Shown one piece after another: positions 1 to 4,654 of a DNA stretch of 5,860 nt. Numbering within the stretch: position 1 is the stretch's first letter; each line of letters starts with the position of its first letter. The notes under the pieces were generated by a model, which did not search any database, was not told where the DNA came from, and saw nothing but the letters and a program-made list of their open reading frames with translations. The position numbers and the translations under genes are program-made. The stretch comes from Betaproteobacteria bacterium (GTDB taxonomy: Bacteria; Pseudomonadota; Gammaproteobacteria; Burkholderiales; Ferrovaceae), in assembly GCA_028870615.1 (NCBI GenBank), contig JAGWPH010000245.1, positions 1 through 5,860 of the forward strand, written 5' to 3'.

Positions 1-354
1 CGGGCATCGGTTAGCGTCAACGGCGACAAACCCAAGCACTTCGATGTGACCGAATGGCGCGCTGCTGAGCGCTTTACGGGCGAACCCCGGCCCCGGTTGG
101 CACGGTGTCCCGCTCATGATGGCCGAGGGCCATCCCTGTCCATTCGGGACCTGGGCCATGCGAAACGGATGGGGCGACCTTTTCCGGCGGCAGACATCCT
201 GCGCGCCATTGCCTTCGAAGCGCTGGTGGTGGCCGTGGCGGGTTCTTCCCTGCTGGAGGGGAAGGCGTTCAGTATCATCGACCGCGAACGGCTCACGCTG
301 GCGGTGAGCCGGATTCAGGCAGCACTGGATGCGGGTGGGCTCAATCATGGATGA
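1..354 (+). CDS. C-terminal part of a small element protein with a truncated CHC2-type zinc-finger motif (partial, 5' end outside window)
   Basis: The frame is open from the first base to the TGA at 352-354. A GTG at 46 is possible but has no Shine-Dalgarno, so the start is probably outside the window. The stretch around 97-144 reads RCPAHDGRGPSLSIRD, the first half of a CHC2 primase-type zinc finger (usually CPAHDDRxPSLSI). The second half, with the last two cysteines, is absent: the frame goes almost directly into FPAADILRAIAFEALVVAVA and a helical tail resembling the C-terminal segment I recall from small CHC2 proteins encoded before DUF3987 genes. This suggests an internally deleted copy that cannot form a complete zinc site. 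It overlaps the next gene by 8 nt. The role is inferred as an accessory replication/primase protein of an integrated element. I am fairly sure it is coding and less sure of function. Confidence 0.6.
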   Translation, partial: RASVSVNGDKPKHFDVTEWRAAERFTGEPRPRLARCPAHDGRGPSLSIRDLGHAKRMGRPFPAADILRAIAFEALVVAVAGSSLLEGKAFSIIDRERLTLAVSRIQAALDAGGLNHG

Positions 355-1969
355 TGCCGTCACCCGCGGACAGTCATTTCTGGATGATGTGGCGGAGCAG
401 GCCTTGAACCGCGCGGACCCGGTCTGGCCAGACCCCAAGTCCATCCAGGGCGTGCTCCAGCCCGTGCCAGCGTTTGATCCCGAAGCCCTGCTTCCTGAAG
501 TGTTACGCAACTGGATCATGGACGAAGCGGATCGGATGCCCTGCTCGCCAGATTACATTGCAGCAGGGGCGCTGGTATCCCTGGGATCGCTCATTGGTGC
601 ACGCTGTGCCATCAAGCCCAAAGCGCGGGATGCCTGGCTCATCGTGCCCAACCTATGGGGCGGGATCGTGGGGCTACCGTCAGCCAAGAAATCCCCCGCC
701 ATCAGTGCGGCATTGCGGCCCTTCGACCGGTTGGTGGCAGAGGCGATGGAAACCTACCAGCAGGCCATGGCCAGCTTCAACTCAGAATGGGTTGTGTACG
801 AAGCGCAGAAGGAAGCGCTCCAGGGGCGTATCAAAGCGGCGGCGAAAGATGCCAAAAAGGGCAACCTCGAGAGCATCGCCCATGAATTTCTGGACCACCA
901 GCAGAAAAAACCGGAGATGCCCGTCCTGCAACGCTACAAGTCCAATGACACCACTGTAGAAAAACTGGGTGAATTGCTGCGTGATAACCCCTACGGGTTG
1001 CTGGTCATTCGAGATGAACTGGTGGGCCTGGTTGCTACCTGGGACCGGGAAGGGCGTGAGGGCGAGCGCGCATTCTATCTGGAGGCCTGGAACGGCAACG
1101 CCAGTTTCGATACCGACCGGATTGGTCGCGGCTCCATCTTCATTCCCAACCTGTGCGTGTCCATCTTTGGGGGCATTCAGCCCGATAAGCTGGTGGGCTA
1201 CCTGGAGCAGGCTGCTAATGCGCTCGCGAATGACGGGATGCTGCAACGCTTCCAGCTGCTGGTCTATCCCGACCACCGGCATTGGGAATGGCGTGACCGC
1301 ATTCCAAACAAGGAAGCTCGTGACAATGCCTTTGCTGTGTTCGAGGCCTTGGCTGAATTCAATCCGGAGTCCTGGGGTGCCAGCCCTGCGGATGATTTTG
1401 CCAAATTCCCCTACTTCCGTTTTGATGAAGCAGCCCAGGAAATCTTCATCGAGTGGTCTGGTGATCTGCACCGCTCCAAACTACCGGTTGAGGAGAACCC
1501 GATCATCGCGCAGCACTTGGCGAAGTTCGACAAGCTATTTCCGGCGCTGGCCCTAATCCTGCACTTGGTGGATTGCGCCGCCACCGGGCGACGCACACCG
1601 GTGACGGCAGAATCCGCCTTGCGGGCGGGGGCCTGGTGCGAGTACCTGGAAGCACACGCCCGGCGCTGTTATGGCCTGCTGACCGACGATGGCCTGCGCG
1701 CAGCGCAAGCCCTGGCAGACAAGGTGCGGCTGGGCAAATTACAAGATGGATTCACTGCGCGGGATGTGCGGCGCAACCAGTGGCGTAGCCTTACCACCGA
1801 GGAAGCTGTGCAAGCAGCGCTTGATTGGCTGGAAGATGAGGGGTGGCTCCGATCAGAACCCGTAGGCGGTGCCGGGCCGGGCACGGGGCGGCGGACCCAA
1901 CGCTATTCCATCAATCCGAAGGCCGTGAAGGCAGGAATATCAGATGGCAGTCATGACGAACTGGCTTGA
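347..1969 (+). CDS. DUF3987 family protein (primase/helicase-like ATPase of mobile elements)
   Basis: This 540-residue protein resembles the DUF3987 family, found in phages, plasmids and integrative elements beside primase-type genes and presumed to act in element replication. I chose ATG 347 over ATG 329 because GGGTGGG lies just upstream and the start overlaps the previous stop by 8 nt. A Walker A-like loop, GLPSAKKSP, is at residues 109-117, where the usual second glycine and GK are replaced. A Walker B-like LLVIRDEL is at 218-225, IFGGIQP at 273-279, and a possible arginine-finger segment, GMLQRFQLLVYPD, near 297-309. Residues about 130-200 are charged and probably helical. The last 75 or so residues look like a winged helix (TARDVRRNQW, then EEAVQAALDWLEDEGWL). 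It is GC-rich, unlike the genes after 2458. Family assignment is confident; biochemical role is inference. Confidence 0.85.
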   Translation: MDDAVTRGQSFLDDVAEQALNRADPVWPDPKSIQGVLQPVPAFDPEALLPEVLRNWIMDEADRMPCSPDYIAAGALVSLGSLIGARCAIKPKARDAWLIVPNLWGGIVGLPSAKKSPAISAALRPFDRLVAEAMETYQQAMASFNSEWVVYEAQKEALQGRIKAAAKDAKKGNLESIAHEFLDHQQKKPEMPVLQRYKSNDTTVEKLGELLRDNPYGLLVIRDELVGLVATWDREGREGERAFYLEAWNGNASFDTDRIGRGSIFIPNLCVSIFGGIQPDKLVGYLEQAANALANDGMLQRFQLLVYPDHRHWEWRDRIPNKEARDNAFAVFEALAEFNPESWGASPADDFAKFPYFRFDEAAQEIFIEWSGDLHRSKLPVEENPIIAQHLAKFDKLFPALALILHLVDCAATGRRTPVTAESALRAGAWCEYLEAHARRCYGLLTDDGLRAAQALADKVRLGKLQDGFTARDVRRNQWRSLTTEEAVQAALDWLEDEGWLRSEPVGGAGPGTGRRTQRYSINPKAVKAGISDGSHDELA

Positions 1970-2351
1970 GCGGGCCAGACGGGAATTGGCACACAAAAAG
2001 GATAACGGGTTGCCTCTAACCCAAAAAATTCTGCCTGATGTCGGAAACCGTACTGCCGTTACTGCCGAAAGAAGCCCAACGGCAGTATTGGCAGTACCTC
2101 AACTGAGCAAATCTGGAATTTCGGGGGGTTCTATTGGCAGTAATGGCAGTGCCCCAAACAGAGATTTCCAGGAAAATGCCCCTCTCATTCCACTGACGCC
2201 CGAGGAAGAAGGTGTGGTCAGAATCTGGCTCGCACAGATTGGAGAGAGCGACGTGGGCTTGGTGCTGGACAACTGTCGGAATGATCCAGAGCACAAGCCA
2301 TATTGCTTGGTACGGTCAACTGAAAATGAATCCAATTACAAGGAGGGATAG
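1944..2351 (+). CDS. Small element protein with acidic C-terminal domain, encoded downstream of DUF3987
   Basis: A 135-residue protein overlapping the end of the DUF3987 gene by 26 nt. The start at 1944 has a GCAGGA element about 8 nt upstream; ATG 1953 is an alternative. The N-terminus (TNWLERARRELAH) is basic and helical. The middle (residues about 37-70) is low complexity, with the peptide repeats TAVTAE, TAVLAV and IGSNGS. The C-terminus (LTPEEEGVVRIWLAQIGESDVGLVLDNCRNDPE, split here as positions 84-116) resembles the end of small hypothetical proteins that follow DUF3987 genes in other elements. No enzyme motif is visible. The middle section may exist mainly because its DNA carries paired repeats (listed separately). 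Function unknown; a role in replication control would be inference only. Confidence 0.7.
   Translation: MAVMTNWLERARRELAHKKDNGLPLTQKILPDVGNRTAVTAERSPTAVLAVPQLSKSGISGGSIGSNGSAPNRDFQENAPLIPLTPEEEGVVRIWLAQIGESDVGLVLDNCRNDPEHKPYCLVRSTENESNYKEG
2051..2066 (-). repeat. Iteron-like pair A: two TACTGCC copies 9 bp apart
   Basis: TACTGCC occurs at 2051-2057 and 2060-2066, so the copies begin exactly 9 bp apart with a 2-nt gap. The pair is the inverted form of pairs B and C. With pair B it forms an inverted repeat of 16 nt arms, 14 of 16 complementary, around a 14-nt loop. It encodes the TAVTA peptide. Confidence 0.75.
2081..2096 (+). repeat. Iteron-like pair B: two GGCAGTA copies 9 bp apart
   Basis: GGCAGTA occurs at 2081-2087 and 2090-2096, again with a 9-bp period. 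It is the inverted partner of pair A, giving a potential cruciform or hairpin over 2051-2096. It lies in a different reading phase from pair C: here it encodes TAVLAV, there IGSNGS. That suggests the DNA rather than the peptide is being kept. Confidence 0.75.
2136..2151 (+). repeat. Iteron-like pair C: GGCAGTA and GGCAGTG 9 bp apart
   Basis: GGCAGTA at 2136-2142 and GGCAGTG at 2145-2151 repeat the same 9-bp-period arrangement in the same orientation as pair B, with only the last base of the second copy changed. It starts 55 bp after the start of pair B. The segment encodes IGSNGS. Confidence 0.7.
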
Positions 2352-2457
2352 TTCTGTGCGATTGGGCAAGTAACGACTGCGGATTCAACAGATCGACGCA
2401 ACAGATTGGCGATATCGTTCGGCGGGTGTTTCGTAGTTTAGTGTTTTTCTTGGGCGC
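2352..2457. other. Junction between the element and the chromosomal sigma/bufferin locus
   Basis: About 106 bp separate the element genes from the convergent anti-sigma gene. A perfect AGGAGG lies at 2341-2346 in the last codons of the preceding gene, but the only well-placed start, GTG 2356, gives just five codons. The third frame (from about 2342) stays open to the TAA at 2459-2461 without a proper start. No rho-independent terminator is visible for either convergent transcript. The segment could hold an attachment site or the remains of a lost gene, but the sequence alone does not show a repeated core. Confidence 0.35.
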
Positions 2458-2637
2458 TTAACTATCTTGCTGCGGGAATTTCCGTAAGCCTTCTCGCAAT
2501 AATTGCATCTGTTTGTTGAAGTTGCGACAGCCCTCACACATCATCAGGTGAAGACGCAGGCTAGTTTTCTGCAATACACCAAGCTTTTTGTCCATTCCCA
2601 GCGACATTAAAGCAGTTGCCTGCTTACAATTCAACAT
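2458..2637 (-). CDS. Zinc-finger anti-sigma factor (HC2 type)
   Basis: A 59-residue protein with the compact zinc-binding pattern of small ZAS/HC2 anti-sigma factors: C4, then H30, C34 and C37 as HxxxCxxC, in LRLHLMMCEGC. It would bind the cognate ECF sigma factor in the cytoplasm and release it on oxidation or metal binding. It has no membrane segment, so it is a soluble regulator. The start at 2637 (second in-frame ATG, MLNCKQ) is preferred because GGAGA lies 6 nt upstream. It overlaps the end of the sigma gene by 14 nt, which suggests translational coupling. A predicted sigma-dependent promoter inside the sigma gene (2718-2746, minus strand) could transcribe it separately. A similar short anti-sigma (MseR) partners Neisseria RpoE. 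The pairing is confident from position and motif; the sensed signal is inferred. Confidence 0.88.
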   Translation of the reverse strand: MLNCKQATALMSLGMDKKLGVLQKTSLRLHLMMCEGCRNFNKQMQLLREGLRKFPQQDS

Positions 2638-3196
2638 CTCGGTTCTCCGCATTAAACCATTTATCGTTCAGGCAAAGTCGCAGGGCCATGCGCGCCCGGT
2701 GCAGTACTACCCAACAATTAGTCGGACTGATTGCCAATTCCTTACAAATTTCTTCCGTTTCAAAACCCAGCATCTCGCGCATCATAAAAACCCGTGCAGT
2801 ATTGTCTGGCAGGCGGGTCAGGCAGATTTCAAATATTTGCCAAAACTGCTGGCTGGAGTAACTACTCTCCGGATTACCCCAAGTCGAAGGACGGGCATGG
2901 TCCTGCCAATGGCCACTCTCGTCGAAAAGGTCGTCGTAGGCGTCTTCCTGGATTTCATCTATGGCAGTCCCAGCATTTGGATAGCGGGCACGCTCACGAA
3001 TGATGTCAACAATCTTATTCTTTAGGATAGCGAAAACCCAGGTTTTCAGCTGGGCACGATTATCGTATTTCTTCTTTCCAGTCAGGGCCGCTGTTATGGC
3101 CTCCTGCACTGCATCCTCAGCCGAGGCTTCGTCACGCAATTGTAACCATGCAAATTTCAGCATGTCACTGCGAAATGAGATCAATTCCTTTTCCAT
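2624..3196 (-). CDS. ECF RNA polymerase sigma factor (TIGR02943-like)
   Basis: A 190-residue sigma-70 family factor of the extracytoplasmic-function group. Region 2 is seen at about 8-75 (LQLRDEASAEDAVQEAITAAL, then LKTWVFAILKNKIVDIIR), and region 4 at about 118-177 with a helix-turn-helix FETEEICKELAISPTNCWVVLHRARMALR. The acidic linker at 78-100 fits the subgroup that I recall as TIGR02943, found beside short zinc-finger anti-sigma genes and DUF692/DUF2063/DoxX genes. It should direct transcription of the divergent bufferin operon. ATG 3196 begins the normal N-terminus but has no Shine-Dalgarno; an extended -10-like TGTTATGCT (about 3203-3211, minus strand) would put the transcript start almost at the ATG, so the mRNA may be leaderless. 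No copy of the ECF motif lies upstream of this start. Confidence 0.93.
   Translation of the reverse strand: MEKELISFRSDMLKFAWLQLRDEASAEDAVQEAITAALTGKKKYDNRAQLKTWVFAILKNKIVDIIRERARYPNAGTAIDEIQEDAYDDLFDESGHWQDHARPSTWGNPESSYSSQQFWQIFEICLTRLPDNTARVFMMREMLGFETEEICKELAISPTNCWVVLHRARMALRLCLNDKWFNAENRDVEL
2718..2746 (-). promoter_or_regulatory. Predicted ECF promoter P3 inside the sigma gene, driving the anti-sigma gene
   Basis: Read on the minus strand, TGTAAGGA (2746-2739), 14 nt, and CGACTAA (2724-2718) match P1 at all 15 box positions with identical spacing. It lies in the codons for C151-N160 of the sigma factor's recognition helix region. Transcription would start near 2711, about 75 nt before the anti-sigma ATG. 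The box bases are also constrained by a conserved protein segment, so chance agreement is the main alternative. Confidence 0.55.
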
Positions 3197-3202
3197 GGAA
3201 GA

Positions 3203-3211
3203 AGCATAACA
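3203..3211 (-). promoter_or_regulatory. Possible extended -10 promoter for the sigma gene
   Basis: On the minus strand TG, one base, then TATGCT (3208-3203) resembles an extended -10 element of the housekeeping sigma factor, with no convincing -35. Its expected transcript start falls at or next to the sigma ATG (3196), in keeping with the missing Shine-Dalgarno. Weak evidence. Confidence 0.25.
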
Positions 3212-3225
3212 ATTTTTGAAAACTC

Positions 3226-3254
3226 TGTAAGGATTCCCGGGTCGGTGCGACTAA
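3226..3254 (+). promoter_or_regulatory. Predicted ECF promoter P1 (small membrane peptide and operon)
   Basis: TGTAAGGA (3226-3233), 14 nt, CGACTAA (3248-3254). The GTAA-type -35 and CGwC-type -10 have the look of ECF sigma promoters, and the element lies in the divergent region next to the ECF sigma gene. The identical arrangement recurs at P2 and P3. Transcription should begin near 3261, giving a leader of about 70 nt before ATG 3331. Confidence 0.75.
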
Positions 3255-3272
3255 CGGTCAAGGAGGCAGAAA

Positions 3273-3284
3273 ATGCTTCTTTGA
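3273..3284 (+). other. Three-codon mini-ORF (MLL) with a strong Shine-Dalgarno
   Basis: AAGGAGG (3260-3266) sits 6 nt before ATG 3273, the best ribosome site in the region, yet the frame reads ATG CTT CTT TGA. The stop is in a CTT-TGA context; a +1 slip there would enter the frame of the small membrane peptide at GAA 3283. It could be a leader ORF, a damaged start, or a vestige. P1 transcripts may start so close to AGGAGG that the site works poorly. Confidence 0.3.
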
Positions 3285-3330
3285 ATTGATGGGAGTATCT
3301 CTAACTGGTAAATCAACTTGGGAGACTGAA

Positions 3331-3453
3331 ATGTCTTTAATGTGTTCAATGGATGGCTGCAAGCAAAAGGGTGGAATGTGCATTCATGAAAAAATGATGC
3401 TGGGTGTACTGGTCATCATAGCAGTGGGCTCTGCTGTCATGTGGCTCAAATAA
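3331..3453 (+). CDS. Small Cys/Met/His-rich single-pass membrane peptide of the bufferin locus
   Basis: A 40-residue ORF starting MSLMCSMDGC. The start at 3331 is supported by GGGAG ending 6 nt upstream. The first half holds Cys 5, 10 and 17, His 19 and seven or so methionines across the protein (pattern CSMDGCK, GMCIHEKMM), all possible soft-metal ligands. Residues about 22-38 form one hydrophobic helix (MMLGVLVIIAVGSAVMWL), followed by a terminal Lys. It has no signal-peptide cleavage site, so it probably stays as an inner-membrane peptide with the Cys-rich end on one side. It lies between predicted ECF promoters P1 and P2, directly before bufA. A longer form from ATG 3289 is in frame but lacks a ribosome site. 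Function is unknown; copper or redox handling with BufA is inferred from composition and context. Confidence 0.7.
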   Translation: MSLMCSMDGCKQKGGMCIHEKMMLGVLVIIAVGSAVMWLK

Positions 3454-3465
3454 ATGAGTTTTTGT

Positions 3466-3494
3466 TGTAAGGAGTCGTGAGTCTTCACGACTGA
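3466..3494 (+). promoter_or_regulatory. Predicted ECF promoter P2 (bufA operon)
   Basis: TGTAAGGA (3466-3473), 14 nt, CGACTGA (3488-3494): the same boxes and spacing as P1 with one change in the -10 (A to G at position 6). The transcript would start near 3501, leaving a leader of about 45 nt that includes the AAGGAG of bufA. Its spacer is filled by a perfect palindrome (3473-3492). Confidence 0.75.
3473..3492. repeat. Perfect 8-bp inverted repeat inside promoter P2
   Basis: AGTCGTGA (3473-3480), loop GTCT, TCACGACT (3485-3492). It covers the P2 spacer and runs into the first five bases of the -10 box. It is followed by GATAATCGG rather than a T-run, so it is not a typical terminator. It could be an operator for a second regulator, or a hairpin in read-through RNA from P1. 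Confidence 0.55.
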
Positions 3495-3533
3495 TAATCG
3501 GGGACAAATTTCTCCGCTCAATTAAACCAACCT

Positions 3534-3539
3534 AAGGAG
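3534..3539 (+). promoter_or_regulatory. Strong ribosome binding site of bufA
   Basis: AAGGAG lies 6 nt before ATG 3546. It fixes the bufA start and is the strongest ribosome site among the operon's structural genes, fitting a precursor peptide made in excess over its enzymes. Confidence 0.8.
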
Positions 3540-3545
3540 TTCATT

Positions 3546-3812
3546 ATGGATAATCGTCGCATTATTACTGCCGCTATTGGAAGCTTGTTGATGCTGGGCC
3601 TGGTCAGTGGCAATGCCATGGCCGATGACAAGAAGATGGACATGGAAAAATGCTTTGGCGTAGCCAAGGCTGGCAAGAATGATTGCTCTAGCAACAAGAG
3701 CGCGCATTCCTGTGCCGGACAGTCCACCAAAAACAATGATCCAATGGATTTCGTTGCCGTGCCCAAAGGAACTTGCGAGAAAATCGCTGGTGGCACCCTG
3801 AAATCAATGTAA
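3546..3812 (+). CDS. bufA: BufA, bufferin-type (DUF2282) precursor peptide, secreted, four cysteines
   Basis: An 88-residue precursor of the DUF2282 family. Residues 1-26 form a Sec signal peptide (RR near the start, hydrophobic [10 protein letters not shown], cleavage after NAMA-26). The mature part, about 62 residues, has exactly four cysteines: C36 in [15 protein letters not shown]47, C56 in HSCAG, and C77 in [12 protein letters not shown], matching family hallmarks. From what I recall of bufferins, the MNIO enzyme converts the two central cysteines to thiooxazole groups and the outer two form a disulfide; the exported peptide then binds copper in the periplasm and protects against excess. 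By that rule C47 and C56 are the predicted modified residues. The stop overlaps the bufB start (TAATG). Predicted promoter P2 lies directly upstream. The family call is secure; metal and modification are inferred from homologues. Confidence 0.9.
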   Translation: MDNRRIITAAIGSLLMLGLVSGNAMADDKKMDMEKCFGVAKAGKNDCSSNKSAHSCAGQSTKNNDPMDFVAVPKGTCEKIAGGTLKSM

Positions 3813-4654
3813 TGGCCAGGCCCGTGACACATGCCTTGCCATGTACCGGCGGAATTGGGTTGCGGGCCCCTCATTATCGTCAGGTATTAGATCGCCTGCC
3901 CAGGCTCGGTTGGGTGGAAGTGCACAGCGAGAATTTTTTCGGTGGCGGTGCGCCTCTAAGCACCTTGCTCAGGGTGCGTGAACATTATCCCGTTAGCCTG
4001 CATGGCGTGGGGATGGGTCTGGCTTCTACCACCCCACTCGATAAGGCGCATTTATCCGCTTTGCATCGCCTATGCGATGCGGTGAAACCCGCCGCCATAT
4101 CGGAACATTTGAGCTGGAATTCTGCGGCAGGGATGGTCATCAACGACCTGTTGCCGTTTCCTTATACGCAAGAGGCCCTGTCTCATGTGGCGACCCGTAT
4201 AGAGCAAGTCCAGGAAGAACTGGGGCGCCAGTTGCTGGTGGAAAATCTCTCCAGCTATTTATCGTTCGCTCACAGTGAAATGACTGAGGGCGCATTCCTG
4301 GCCGAATTAACCCAGCGCACCGGCTGCGGTATCTTGTTTGATGTTGAAAACCTGTATGTGAATGCCTGTAACCTTGGCGTGGATGCCAAGGCTTTCATCA
4401 AGGCCATCCCTGCTGAAGCAGTAAAGGAGTATCACTTAGCTGGTTACAGCGTAAGGGACGGCTGCCTGGTAGATACTCATGACCACCCGGTCTGTCCGGA
4501 GGTATGGGAAATGTATGAATTTGCCCTGCAACACATTGGGCCACGCCCCACGCTGATCGAATGGGATAGTGACATTCCGCCTTTGCCGGTTCTAATGGGT
4601 GAGGCTGCAAAAGCACAGCAACGGTTGGAGATATGTTATGCCTGCGCTGAGTAA
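3812..4654 (+). CDS. bufB: BufB, MNIO family (DUF692) multinuclear iron oxidase, peptide maturase
   Basis: A 280-residue DUF692/MNIO enzyme, a TIM-barrel protein that uses two or three iron ions and oxygen to modify cysteines of a partner peptide (MbnB of methanobactin is a relative). The start at 3812 overlaps the bufA stop by one base (TAATG); an upstream in-frame ATG at 3773 lies inside bufA and would add an unrelated N-terminus. Family blocks in order: GIGLRAPHY (14-22), VEVHSENFF (35-43), SLHGVGMGLAS (62-72), SEHLSW (97-102), LLVENLSSY (141-149), GILFDVENLYVN (173-184), HLAGY (208-212), THDHP (222-226), IEWDSDIPPL (249-258). Likely metal ligands are H64, E98/H99, E144, D178, H208, D224/H225 and E250 by analogy. 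No key block is missing. It should act in the cytoplasm on BufA before export, with BufC. Confidence 0.92.
   Translation: MARPVTHALPCTGGIGLRAPHYRQVLDRLPRLGWVEVHSENFFGGGAPLSTLLRVREHYPVSLHGVGMGLASTTPLDKAHLSALHRLCDAVKPAAISEHLSWNSAAGMVINDLLPFPYTQEALSHVATRIEQVQEELGRQLLVENLSSYLSFAHSEMTEGAFLAELTQRTGCGILFDVENLYVNACNLGVDAKAFIKAIPAEAVKEYHLAGYSVRDGCLVDTHDHPVCPEVWEMYEFALQHIGPRPTLIEWDSDIPPLPVLMGEAAKAQQRLEICYACAE

Noticed and set aside
782..1471. Long open frame on the minus strand (229 codons) inside the DUF3987 gene
   Set aside because: It lies wholly antisense to a well-supported GC-rich gene, has no ribosome site or recognisable motif, and fits a codon-bias shadow.
2051..2151. CRISPR array
   Set aside because: The units are only 7 bp, paired at 9-bp phasing with mixed orientation, and there are no uniform spacers or cas genes.
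2588..3025. Plus-strand open frame (145 codons) opposite the sigma and anti-sigma genes
   Set aside because: The minus strand encodes clear sigma region 2 and region 4 motifs; the plus frame shows no family features or start signal.
3473..3492. Rho-independent terminator after the small membrane peptide gene
   Set aside because: The hairpin is perfect but short and is followed by GATAATCGG rather than a T-run; its overlap with promoter boxes explains the position better.
3773..3811. N-terminal extension of BufB from ATG 3773
   Set aside because: It overlaps the conserved end of bufA in another frame and adds residues foreign to the family; ATG 3812 with a TAATG overlap fits.
3518..3874. Minus-strand open frames opposite bufA
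   Set aside because: BufA on the plus strand has a signal peptide, four family cysteines and a strong ribosome site; the antisense frames have none of these.
4364..4392. Possible fourth ECF motif starting TGTAACC inside bufB
   Set aside because: No CGACTAA-like -10 is found at the required distance.
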